Assembly (NCBI GenBank): GCA_025506515.1
Contig: CM046444.1
Location: forward strand, 71,530,192-71,594,191
Length of the DNA stretch: 64,000 bases
Reading direction: 5' to 3'
From: Flaveria trinervia
Lineage: Eukaryota > Streptophyta > Magnoliopsida > Asterales > Asteraceae
Shown piece by piece: positions 20,088 to 31,654 of the stretch. A model generated the notes under the pieces. That model ran no database searches and had not been told where the DNA came from. It was given only the letters and a program-made list of their open reading frames with translations. Both the position numbers and the translations under genes were made by a program. How positions within the stretch are numbered: position 1 is the first letter of the stretch; each line of letters opens with the position of its first letter.

Positions 20088-23000
20088 ATGGCGTCCATGC
20101 AAATCAAACCGCGACACAACTGTGTAGCCTACCTTACTAAATCGCCTGTTTGGGCTAAGTTCGATACTACTATCGATCTTATGGTTCAGTCACAATACAA
20201 AACGGCATTTCTTCTCAATCCCATACTACATGCCGAATCCCTCCAACAGTTTGGATGAACGTCACCATTACCACCAGGGAGAACAACACACCATCTCTCC
20301 AGTCGGTCATCAACAACAAAGAAGTGGTCATCACTCCCGAAATACTTCGCCAAACTCTACATCTGGATGATGCCATTTCTCCTGCTGGATATCCCAAGGG
20401 CATTACTGATCTATCCTTTGCCCATCATGGATATCAGGGCAATCTTAGCCTCCACTATAATGAAGAAACATTCCATGACGCTGAACGCCTAATTTTTCAC
20501 ATGGTAAATGTATGTTTGGCTCCTAAGACTTCGTCTTGGGATCAAATGTCGACAAAGTGGCAGCAGGTAATGTATTCTATTCTTGAGCAACAGCCGTTAA
20601 ATTTTTCAGAAATATATTTTCGAGCTCAAGATATGGCTCAAAAACTAACTGCTAACCGTTGGATATATATCCGCGGTTCATAATGGCCACATTACAAACC
20701 AGCTTCAGCTAGGGACTTGTTGGCCTGGGAGTCCCTGCTACGGCTGTTCTGCCTGAAGTATACTCCCGCACAACTCTGACCACACACTCAAATTGGCTGC
20801 CAAGCTGCGCAACCCACGCAGCTGGAACCCACACCACCACTCCAAATCAAAAGTCCCCACCAAACCCACCAAAAGAACCCAAAACGGCTACTCAGGGAAA
20901 TGAGCCCCCTGAGGATGCCCCTGCAACACAAACGCAGGAGATATCCACTGGTCAAAACCCCCTAGTGATATAAGGACTCTTCCAGCCATAGCCGCTCAGG
21001 ATTCCTCTCAACAGGAGCCTGCAGCAACCCACACAGGGTACCCACACATCTGGGATCTTCCTCACTTGAGGGGATTGCCATTGAAGAGCCCATCCTCCCA
21101 GGTGCACACTGCTTCTATCCCTTCACCCCATGCAACCGCCCCCCACAGCCCAACATTGATCGTTGCACAAGTGCTAACTCAATGTACTCCTCACCCTCTC
21201 CCCAGATACCACTTACTACTGGGAACACCTCTACCATTGAGGGGAGAACAAAGTGCAATTGAGAACCCACAGCACAGGGGTTTACCACTTCTATCTCCTG
21301 GTGTAGATAGGGAGATTAGAATATCTAGTGAGGCTGCCACCTCTTCTGACTCAGCACATGATCACTGAGGCTGGTAACATGCTAGACCTCACTAGAGGCA
21401 ATAGCTGATGATGGACATAGTCCTGAGGCTGGAAGTCCCCAGTACCAAGACAAAGGGCACATGCTACAACTGGTCTACACCCAGTGCATGTACATCCTGC
21501 TCCAAGCAGGAAGGTCAGGTGATTCAGCTTCTGCTGATGATGACCTGGGCTTTTTCTATGATGTTCTTGCCAGAACACAATCCTTGAGGAGAGTCAGTAG
21601 GCTGCAAAACCTACTTGACCAACTCTCACAAGAGAAAGACCATCTGCCTCCACTAACCCACAGATGGCACCTTCAGTTGAAGGTTCCCCAAACACTGAGC
21701 CACTCCCAACAACTAAGCCACCTGCCTCTGCTTCTGGCACTATTTCTCAGGAACAGAACCCTCCTGAGCAATAGTTGCTGTCCTTCAAAATTCCCTCCCC
21801 TCATCACACCCTAATCACTGACATTGTGACTAAAGCCTTGATGAGAGGCTTTCCTCAACTTTACAACCATTGATTGATGCTGCTGTGCAAAAGACACTTT
21901 CTGCGGTACAAACCCCTACCACCAATGCATCCAAAAGGGGGAGAGTACTGCAGTGAAAGAAAAGAAGAGGAAAAGAACAGAGGATGAGAAGGCCCAAGAG
22001 CAAGCCCAGGGTTGGGAAAAGAAAAAGCAACAACTGATCCCTATAACGAAAGAAAAGTGCTGATGATCAACCTACTGCTGAAGAAAAATCTTGGAAGAGC
22101 TGGTAAAAGATGCTGATGATACACACAACCGATCCATGGATAAAATCATTGAGCACTCTTCAGGCAAGGTTTTGATACAGCCACATTGGATAGTGAAATC
22201 AGGAGGTGGAAGTGCAAGAGATTCAAACCCGATGGGCTGGGTATGATGCACTTGAAAAGGACAGATTGGAGATCATGATCGTTTTATTGCCAAATACTTA
22301 GGAAGATCTTTGATGGAGATTCGCGCGTGGACCAGAGACAGTATTCTGGCTATAGCCACCAGAATCTGTCTGTGAGCAATTCCACAAGGGGATTATCATT
22401 GAAGCCCTTGATGAGGCTGGGGCTGGTAAAAGGTTTGAAATGGCAAAACTTACAAAGGCTAAACTCACAACAAAGATGCTGGAACAACCTTCCCTTCCAC
22501 CCACTCAAAAACAGCCTACCCTCAAATCTCCAAACCAATCTCAAAGCCCAAATCCAAACAACCACAATCACAACCCACAAAACCAACTCCCTCACCATCT
22601 AAACCAACAGCCGATGATGCACCTAAGAAGAAGAGAGAAGGGTGCTGAGGCTAGAAGAAGAAGAAGAAGAGGATGATGTGGAAGAAGATAGGATGCCTCT
22701 GTCTGCAGTCCTAACACTGGCGAAAGCCAAACCTATGCCCATCACTCCCACCTCACAGATGGATGTTGTGAGAGTAAAAATTGAAGAAGAGGAGCAGCAA
22801 AAGCTTCATGATGATGAAAATGCTGAAAAGCATTGACAAAACCTATGCTTCCTCCTCATCAATTATCAGCATGAAGAAAGAAGCTCTGAGATTGTACACT
22901 CTCGCCAACACATTTCTATATCAAAAGGAAAGGGTGAGAATATGGCCTGATCCGAGGGTGGCTCACAGGATTGTAAAGAAAGACATTCCTTCGAGATACA

Positions 23001-23403
23001 AGGGTCAAGTCAAGAGGATCGTAGATGAAGAGATCACAGTGGCCCTTGTAGTATCACCCTGGGAGATTGTCGAAGATTTCAAGAAGGCCTACGAGACTAA
23101 ACAACCACCCCAGAAGATGCTAGAGAATAGAATTATCAAAAAGGGGTTAGTCTACAAGAGGCTTGAGAACTTCAAACAGAATGAGCTCAGTCTGCTACTC
23201 GAAGGGAATCATCCTGATGAGTTTGCATATAGACAAATTACAACAGTTGAGCTCAAGAACGGCAACAGGCCAAGTACATCTCAGAGCTGTATGGGCGAGA
23301 AGGATTGTTTGATGGTGAAGCCGAGAACCTGACCATGGAAGAACAAATCATGTTTCTCAGAGCCTACACCAGAGAATCCTACAGGCTCATACACGGGAAG
23401 TAG
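20088..23403 (+). pseudogene. B env-like (additional) ORF
   Basis: The ATG at 20088 opens a frame with I-K-P-R-H-N near residue 8, like the A1, D and F ORFs. A one-base loss near 20247 shifts it to the frame running to 20683 (V-V-I-T-P-E, L-S-F-A-H-H-G-Y-Q-G-N). A Pro-rich middle, an acidic D-D-D-L-G-F-F-Y-D-V stretch with leucine heptads (21530-21660), a P-K-K-K-R basic run next to a Glu/Asp run (22620-22700), and a C-terminal domain with W-P-D-P-R-V (22941) follow. The stop is TAG at 23401-23403. No signal peptide or membrane helix is seen, so an envelope role is unproven. At least seven frame breaks. Confidence 0.7.
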
Positions 23404-23607
23404 ATCTCATGAATGGGATAACAACTCTGTGTCCAGTTCCCCAAAACAGAGTTCCCATTCATATCTTGCCAAACAAATATCAGAGACTTCTTCCAGGCCG
23501 GAGCTTATATGGGTCATCTTCTCTACTGATCAAGAAGGAAAAAGACCAACCTTTTGCCAACAATAAGTGGATAATAAATAAATTAGAGGTTTTGGCTGCA
23601 TTGGTTC

Positions 23608-23617
23608 AGGGGGAGTT
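23608..23617 (+). other. Polypurine tract of B
   Basis: AGGGGGAGTT directly before the 3' LTR; identical in B2. Confidence 0.93.
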
Positions 23618-24536
23618 TGTTGGCCAAAAGAACCAATGAGCCAAGATCAGAAAACCTCTAAGTCCCACATGGTATCACAACAACTGCTGAAAGCTTCATC
23701 AGCAGTTTGACAAGTGCTGAAGACTTCAACAGCTGAAGATCAAGTGCTGAAGACTTCAACAGCTGAAGAACTAAAGTGCTGAAGTACAACAGCTGAAGAA
23801 CACAAGTACTGAAGCTGAACATGAAGAACACAAGTACTGAAGCTGAACAGCTGAAGAACACAAGTGCTGAAGCTGAAAGACCAAAGTACTGAAGTACAAC
23901 AGCTGAAGAGTTTACAAGTACTGAAGATCAACAACTGATGTACAAAGTCTGAAGACAAAGACTGAAGACATCAGCTGATGATAATACTGAAGTCATCAGC
24001 TGATGAAACATCTGAAGTTCAAGTCTGAAGACCAACTACTGAAGTTTCAGTAGTTTGTCACAACAGCTGAAGAGTACTCTTCAGTAGTTGTGATATCAGT
24101 AGTTTATATTTTTACTTTCAGTAGTTTTGTAAAACGACTGAAGAGCTTGTTCTTCAGTCGTTGTAGTTTCAGTAGTTTTATGTTTTTCAGTAGTTATAAC
24201 AACTGATAACACTTAGCATTTTTGTAAGGAGATGTCAGCTGTTTGACATCTTCAGTAGTTGTGTTTCAGTTGTAATAAATCTGTTAGATGTCACTATCAA
24301 GTGACATCAGCAGACGTCACATCTCTTATATAAGAGGTGTCGACCTAATTGTAAGTGTGACATTCTGTTACCACGAAAGCGAATATTGAATGAAATATAT
24401 TTGCAGAAATTCTCTCTCTATAACCGTCTTTGTTCTTCATTGAATATCGTTTTGTTCTTGTGAATCGACTAATTCATTGTTTGAATTCCGCTGCTATACT
24501 CTTCAATCAATCAAACATAGATCACTAATCCTAACA
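23618..24536 (+). repeat. 3' LTR of B (919 bp)
   Basis: Same TGTTGG..TAACA edges, palindrome array (about 23685-24285), TGTCACT/AGTGACA inverted repeat and TATATAA (24327-24333) as the 5' copy, but fewer 30-bp units. Confidence 0.93.
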
Positions 24537-26261
24537 TCAGTAGCTTTGGACAAGAAGCACTGAACTCACGATCCATTGTGGAGGCCTTTGAAAGATCCAG
24601 GACATAAAGATCATTATATCTTGAAAGCTGACATTAGGACTGGTCCTCTGGAATCACGTAGTCCTTCTTCAGAACCTAGCACTTGTTGTTGTCCAAGACT
24701 ACTTTGAAGCCTTATCACATATTTGAGAAACAGAAAGTAAGTTATTTTGTAATTGCTGGACATAGTTTACCTTGTCAAACTTAACTTTCTGATTTCCCAC
24801 TTCCCTTTGGGCTATGATGTACCCGCCTTTGTTCCAGCAAATGAAAACATGCCCTCCTTTGATTTGTCTGACGTTGATAAGAGAGCTCTATTCCCCCGTC
24901 ATGTGCTTGGATGCTCTGCTATCTACAATCCATGTGTAGTCTCAACACTATAGCGAACACCCTGCACATTCATTGAAAACATAAGTCACAGTTAAGAACC
25001 CAAGCCTTCACTGGCTTTGGTTTCCCCGAGGCATCACACAACATAAACTTAACTCATTGATCATTTGAGGTTGAGGGAAGCTCAGATGTCTATTTGTTCT
25101 CATTTTCTGACGTTGAGGCGGATTTTTCTTTCCTTAGGCCAGCTTTGTGTAAGGCATGTTTGTGATAAACAGACGCGACTGATGGGTTGAACTTTGGATT
25201 CACTATCCCTTTTTGGAGGCGTCACTAGTTCCTCTTAAAAGATTTAGTTTTGGATGCAGCAAGTTCAACTTTCCTCCTTGGTGTATGATAATAAGAACAA
25301 TTAGACGCAATGTGATCGTACTCTCCACAATGGTAGCAAGATTTGCTTATAACTTTACGGTTTATTTGTTTTTGTGGAGATGTAGGTATCACACACGAAT
25401 GACCTTATTTTGTTTATATTGAGACACTTCTTTGTCAGATGTATGGTCGGGTTTTACAAACTCAATTGCTTTACCTGATTTTACATCTTTATTTCTTGTT
25501 TACCTGGACTTTGAGATGATGCTCATTATTGATTAGGTTTAATAGTCTTTTTGGGTTCTGATTTGACTTTGTCTGAACCTGACTTTAAATTAACCTTTTC
25601 AAACTCTTTTTCCAGGTTAACACACGACATCTTTCCTTTTGCCTTTAAAGTGGACTCCGTTTGTTTAGTGCCAGATTCAATTGATTTACTAGTGGAATCT
25701 GGTCACTAACAAAAGGAGTGGACACCACATGATCCTGGATGGGGTTATTTTAATTGGTTTACTTTTGGTGTTCATCAAGGTCTTAGGTGGTGGGAGAACC
25801 ACTTTGTATCCCAATCCCTCCCCGTTGTTTCTCTCTCTCACTAAGTGTTGGACAATATGAGATGAGCTTGTCCAACTATGCAGTTTTCATTTTAAGGAGT
25901 TGACTTCTACTTCTAAAGCTGATTTCTACTTCTTAGTGTCCTCTAAGGAGTTAAGATAGTACCTAATGTCATTAGCTTGGTTAAAGGCGACTACCTCTGT
26001 TTCCCTAAGCTTTTTGTTCAAAGGTCTATATTTTCCTTGTAACTGTGCTCATTTTGTTTTAAAACTCTATTAGCTTTAGTGCACAGTTCCAAATCCTTTA
26101 CTAAGCTATCATTATGATCTAATAACCTAGCAAATTTTAAATATATGCTTTCTCTAAATTTATTACAATCAGAACAAGCATGATTATTAAACAACTGGTC
26201 AGTAGTACTTACCTGAGATGTTGAAGTGGAATCAGCCATGCGTGCAGAATCTGTTGTCTCT
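24537..26261 (-). pseudogene. A2 gag C-terminus, protease and pre-integrase fragment
   Basis: The highest-coordinate part (26239-26018) encodes a 73-residue frame rich in Leu, Lys and Glu, likely coiled coil, absent from A1. A zinc knuckle CYHCGEYDHIASNC follows at 25297-25338 (minus), then a W-V-L-N-C region where A1 has its gag stop, a GTGCAG/GG acceptor-like site, and protease sequence near 24900 with a damaged active-site region. The left end is pre-integrase sequence matching A1 5753-5840. Many stops. The gag part continues into 37539-39073 across B2. Confidence 0.75.
26257..26261. repeat. Target-site duplication of B2, left copy
   Basis: TCTCT abuts the B2 left LTR and matches TCTCT at 37534-37538. 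Five bases is the usual copia duplication. Confidence 0.88.
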
Positions 26262-27262
26262 TGTTAGGATCAGTGATCTACGTTTGATGATTAGAGAGTA
26301 TAGCAGCGGAAAACAAACATGAATTAGCCAATTCACAAGAACACAAAAGATATTCAGGGTAAGAACAAACGGTTATAGACAAAGAGAATTCTACAAAAGA
26401 TATTTCATTCAATATTCGCTTTCGTGTAACAGAATGTCACCCATACAATTAGGTCACACCTCTTATATAAGAGATGTGACGTCTGCTGATGTCACTTGAT
26501 AGTGACATCTAACAGAATTTATTCAAACAACTGATAGTTAACACAACTACTGAAGATGTCAAACATCTGACATCTTCTTACAAAAATGCTAAGTGTTAAC
26601 TATCACTACAACTACTGAAAGGAAACTACTGAAACTACAACGACTGAAGAACATGCTCTTCAGTCGTTTTACAATACTAAAACAAAAAGAAAACTACTGA
26701 AAGGAAACCACCACAACAACTGAAGAATGCTTCTTCAGCTGTTGTAACAAACTCTAAACGCTTCAGTACTTGTACTTGAACTTCAGCTGTTGTCATCAGC
26801 TGATGTCTTCAGTCTTTGTACTTTAGCTGTTGAACTTCAGTACTTTGTTCTTCAGCTGTTGATCTTCAGACTTTGGTCTTCAGCTGTTGAAGTCTTTAGT
26901 ACTTTAGTCTTCATCTGTTGAAGTCTTCAGTACTTTAGTCTTTAGCTGATGTCTTCAGTCTTTGTACTTTAGCTGTTGATCGTCATACTTTAGTCTTCAG
27001 CTATTGAAGTCTTCAGACTTTGGTCTTCAGCTGTTGAAGTCTTTAGTACTTTAGTCTTCAGCTGTTGAAGTCTTCAGTACTTTAGTCTTCAGCTGATGTC
27101 TTCAGTCTTTGTACTTCAGCTGTTGATCTTCAGTACTTTAGTCTTCAGCTGTTGAAGTCTTCAGACTTTGTCAAATAGCTGATCAAGTCTTCAACAGTTG
27201 TTGTGATGTCTAGGGACTTAGAGGTTTTTCTGATCAGGCTCATTGGTTCTTTTTGTCCAACA
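26262..27262 (-). repeat. 3' LTR of B2 (1,001 bp)
   Basis: TGTTAGGAT at the left edge and CCAACA at the right, next to the PPT. It holds a long array (about 26520-27200) of CTTCAGCTGTTGAAG-type units and is 144 bp longer than its partner, through repeat units. Confidence 0.93.
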
Positions 27263-27272
27263 AACTCCCCCT
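27263..27272 (-). other. Polypurine tract of B2
   Basis: The minus strand reads AGGGGGAGTT against the LTR. Confidence 0.93.
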
Positions 27273-27481
27273 GAACCAATGCAGCCAAAACCTCTAAACT
27301 TATTGAAGATGTCCCACTTATTATGGCAAAAGGATTGGTCTTTTTGTCTTCTAGATCAGCTCAGAAGTGACCCTTGTAAGCACAGGCCTGGGAAGAAGTC
27401 TTAATGATCTGTTTGGCAAAGTATGAATGGGAACTCTATCTTGGGGAACTGGACACAGAGCTGTTACCCCATCCATGAGAT

Positions 27482-30400
27482 CTACTTCCCTACTATGAGT
27501 CTGTATGACTCTCTTGTATAGGCCTCAAGGAAGGTAATTTGTTCCTCCATGGTCAGCTCTTCAGCACCTCCTTCAAATAATGATTCTGGCCCATAGTACT
27601 CAGATAGGTATTTGACCTATTTCCCATTCTTTAGCTCCACGGTTGTTATTATTCTATAAGCAAATTCATCAGGGTGATTACCCTCTAGGAACAACTGGAG
27701 CTCATTCTTTCTGACTTCCTCAAGCCTCTTATATACTAACCCCTTTTTCACCATTTTATTTTCCAGCATCTTCTGTGGGTTTGGTTAGCTTTATAGGCTT
27801 TCTTGAAGTCATCTAGGATTTCCCAGGGTGATACTACAAAGACCAGTGAGATCACTTCATCTACAATCTTCTTCACCTGGCCAATGTATCTCTGTGGAAT
27901 GTTTTTCTTGTGAATCCTGTGAGACACCCTGGGATCAGGCCAAATCCTCATTCTCTCCTTTTGATATTGAAATGTATGCTTGAGAGGTGTATATCTGAGA
28001 GCATGTTTCTTCATGTTGATGATAGAAGATGTGGCAGCATATGCTTTGTCAACCCTCCTCAACAATTCCTCATCATGTTGTTTGTGAAGCTCTTCTTCTT
28101 CTAGCTTCACTTTCACAGTTTGTCTTTGAGTTTCAGGAGTAATTGTTGGAGAGTGACTTGTGGCCTTCGGCAACTGTATAACAGCTGAGAGTGGCAGCCT
28201 ATCTTCATCATCATCATCTTCTTCATCATCTTCTAGCCTCAATACCCTTCTCTTCTTCTTCTGGGGTACATCACCGGCTATTGGTTTTGAGGGTAAGGGA
28301 GGTGGTTTGGTGGGTTGTGTTTTTAGTTTTGGTATGGGAATGTTGACAGCTATTCTAGCATTATGGGGTGAGTGTGGCTTTAGATTGCTTGGCTAGTTCA
28401 GTCCTGCTCCCAGCACCACCACTTCATTCAAAGCTCAACAACTAATCCTTTAGTGTATACTTCAGACGAACAGATCTTGGTGGTTATTGACAAGATGCTT
28501 TCCCTAGACCAAGCCTTGATTTTAATCAATGATCTTCCAAGATATTTTGCTATAAACCTGATCATGATCTCCATCCTTTCTCTTTCTAACACATCATAAC
28601 TTGCCCACCTAGTTTGGATTTCTTCAATCTCTAATCTTCTGATCTCAGAGTCAAGTTTGTCAGTGTCATGGCCTTGCCTAAAGAACTGATCAATGATGTT
28701 ATCCATTGATCTGATGTGTTCGGCATCAGCCTCTTTCACCATCAGCTCCAAGGCAGTCTCCTTTCTTCATTCTTTCTTTTCTTTGATTTCTCCATGTCAG
28801 CTTCCTTCTCCTTCTCTTTTTCAGTCTCCACAACAAACTCCTTCTCCTTTTCCACTTCTGTCACTTCTGTTTCTTTCTCTTTCCTCTTTCCTCTCTGCAC
28901 TCCTCTTTCTTTTTGCTTTCACTGACTGAATCTCCCCCTTTTTGGTTGCATTGGTTGCAAGGGTTGATTGTCAGAAGCTTTTTGCCCACAACTTCCTCTA
29001 TCAAGGGTTGTATTACTAAGGAAAGCCTCTCATCAATGGTTTTGATCACTTTATCAGTGATTATAGGTGTGATGAGAGGTAGGGAATTTTGAAAGATAGC
29101 AGCTATTTGCTCAGGGGGGTTCTGTTCCTGAGAAATAGTGCCAGAAGCAGAGGCAGTGGCTGAGTATTTGGGAGTGGCTCTATGTTTGGGAGACCTTCAG
29201 ATGAAGGTGCCATCTGTGGGGTTTTAGGGGCAGATGGTCTTTGATCCTCAGAAGTTTTGGCAAGTAGCTCTTTGAGTCTGCTCACCTCCTCTTCCAGGAT
29301 GGTGTTTTGGGCTAAAACATCGTAAAAGAAGCCCAGGTCATCATCAGTAGTTACTGAATCACCTGACCTCCTGATAGAATCAGGATGAACATGCACTGAT
29401 GTAGATCAGTTGTAGCATGTGCCCCTTTGTCTTGGAACTGGGGACTTCCTGCCTCAGGACTATGTCCTTCATCAGCAGTTGCCTCTGGTAAGGTCTTAGT
29501 GATGGTACCAACTACATCCTGATCATATGCTAAAGCGGGAGAAGTGGCAGCTTCACGAGAAGTTCCAATCTCCTTTTCTACACCAAGAGATAGAACATTG
29601 TAACCCCTATGTTGTGGGTTATCAGATGCACTTTGGTCCTCCCCCTCAATGGTAGAGGTATTCCCAGTTGTAATTGGTATCTGGGGAGGGGGTGAGGAGT
29701 GCAACTAACTCAGCACTTGTGCAACAATTAATGTAGGACTTTGGGGGGCGTTGCATGTGGTGATTGGGTCAAAGCAGATTGCAGCGGGGTGAATGGTGCG
29801 CTTCAATGGTAACCCTCTCAATGAGAGAGGTTCCAGCAGTGTGGGTTCCCCAATATTGGTTGCAACAGGATCCTGTTGAGAGGATACCTGTGCGGCTTTG
29901 GCAGGTTGAATCTTTGACACAACTGGGGGGTTAATACCAGTATGTGGTTCCTATGTTTGTGGTACAGGGGCATCCTCAGGGGACTCATCTCCCTGAGTAG
30001 CTTGTTTTGGCTTTTTGGATTTGGTTTGGTGGGGACTCTAGATCTGGAGGTGGTGGCCGTGGTTTCCAACTGCGTGGGTTTTCGTAGCTTGGCAGCCTGT
30101 TTCAGTGTTTGGTCAGAGTTTTGCCTGGAGTATACTTAAGGCAATACAGCCATTGGAGGGACTCCAAGGCCAACAAGTCCCTCAGCTTTCAGCTGATTCT
30201 CTATGATGGCCAAAACGAACCGAGGATATAATATCCATCGATTAGAAGAGGTTTTGAGGCCATATCCTTAAGTTCAAGAAAAATAATTTCAGAAAAAGTT
30301 GAGTCTTGTTGCTCAAGGATAGAGAATAATACTGCTGCCACTGGTAGACATTTGATCCCAGAGGATGTCTTAGGAGCTAAGCAAACATTAACCATGTGAA

Positions 30401-30809
30401 AGATAAGACGTTCTGGATCATGGAAATGCTTCTTCAGGATGGTAGAGGCACTGAGGTTTCCCTGATATCCATGGTGGGCAAAGGATAAATCAGTTGTGCC
30501 CTTTGGATACCCAGCGGGGAAAGTGGCATCATCCAAGTTTAGGGTTTGGTGAATGATTTCAGAGTGATGACCACTTGATGGTTGTTGACGAATGACTGGA
30601 GAGAGTCGGTGTTGTTCTCCCTAGTTATAAGGGTGACGTTCGTCCAAAACTGTGTAAGGATTCGGCATGAATGGTGGGATTTAGAAGGAAGGCCGTTTGG
30701 TAGGGAGATTGGACCATTAGAGCAATGGCGTTATCGAACTTTGTCCAGAAGGTGATTTTGTGAGGTAGGCTACATAGTTATGTCGTGGTTTGAGCTGCAT
30801 GGTCGCCAT
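27482..30809 (-). pseudogene. B2 env-like (additional) ORF
   Basis: The start ATG is at 30807-30809 and the stop at 27482-27484, about 1.1 kb of codons collinear with the B ORF. Segments: a conserved N-terminal domain (to about 30201) with G-Y-P-K-G-T-T-D-L-S-F-A-H-H-G-Y; a Pro-rich middle; D-D-D-L-G-F-F-Y-D-V plus leucine heptads (29396-29103); a basic K-K-K-R-R-V run immediately followed by a long Asp/Glu run (28250-28190); and a C-terminal domain with I-W-P-D-P-R-V-S-H-R. A K-K-K-R-R-V run is close to a classical nuclear import signal. No signal peptide or membrane helix is seen. At least eight frame changes. Likely expressed, if at all, from an internal promoter. Confidence 0.7.
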
Positions 30810-31654
30810 TAATGATAGAGAAGTTTTGGAGATTTGAACGTTAGGTTTGAAGAAGATGAAGCTCTGGAGGAGTAGGTATTGGGTATTTATAGGGTAAGGG
30901 ATAGAAAACGACTGAAGGGTTTGGTGTTAGTCATTACTATTTTTAAACGACTAATGACATGGTATTACCCTTTCAGAAGTTGAAACAACTGAAGTCTTGG
31001 TTTTTAGGCATCAGCAGTTATAAAACTACTGAAAACCATGGTTTTGACTTCAGATGTTTGAAAACAACTGAAGACTTGGTTTTAGTCATCGTAGTTGTGA
31101 AACTACTGAAAACCTTGGTTTGGTCTTCAGGTGTTGCAACATCTGGTAACTTGGTATTTCATCAGTAGTTGTGAAACTACTGAAGACATGGTTTTGGTAT
31201 GAGTTGTTGAAACGCTGATGACTTGGTGTTAGTCATCAGTAGTTGTGAAACTACTGAAGACATGGTTTTGTCATCAAGTGTTGTAAACAGCTGATGACTT
31301 GGTGTTAGTCATCAGTAGTTGTGAAACTACTGAAGACATGGTTTTGTCATCAGTTGTTTTAGAATGAAACAGCAGTTGTAGAAACAACTGAAGAGAAAGT
31401 TCTCATCAGTAGTTTTCATCAATTCATAGCCTTTCAGCTGTTTCATACTGTCCTCAACACTTACTCATCAGCCTTTTTGCTGTTTTCAGTTGTTTCATAG
31501 GACATCAGTACTTAGCTGTTTTTACGACATCAGTAGTTATAACTACATCAGTAGTTGTAACTGTATTAGTTGTTTTAACAGAATCAGTACTATATGTGAT
31601 ATGGTCACTAATGATCATCAGTACTTATGTACTGAGATCATCAGTGGTTATCAC
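30810..31654 (-). other. B2 spacer with palindrome array and putative internal promoter
   Basis: No gene. 30900-31650 repeats CTTCAGTAGTT / AACTACTGAAG palindromes, the motif of its own LTRs. On the minus strand a TATAAATA at 30884-30891 follows, then the env-like ATG 75 bases further on. Confidence 0.6.
30884..30891 (-). promoter_or_regulatory. Putative internal TATA box for B2 env-like ORF
   Basis: TATAAATA on the minus strand, at the same place and spacing as in B (20008-20015). Confidence 0.5.

Larger units (their letters stand above)
11970..24536 (+). mobile_element. Element B: 12.6 kb Sirevirus-like copia element, complete layout but degenerate
   Basis: Order: 5' LTR, PBS, leader, gag, protease, integrase, RT, RNase H, spacer, env-like ORF, PPT, 3' LTR. 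The 5-bp flanks do not match (AGAAG left, TCAGT right), and the flanking sequences belong to different elements on different strands: gag of a C-like element left, integrase region of A2 right. I infer that B is a recombinant of two B copies or has lost one flank by deletion. It keeps the block missing from sister element B2. Confidence 0.9.

Noticed and set aside
20088..23403. Calling the extra ORF a true retroviral envelope
   Set aside because: No signal peptide, membrane anchor or cleavage site is visible; only its position supports the name.
28160..28929. Plus-strand Ser-rich ORFs over 28160-28929
   Set aside because: They are antisense readings of the acidic and basic runs in the B2 env-like ORF.
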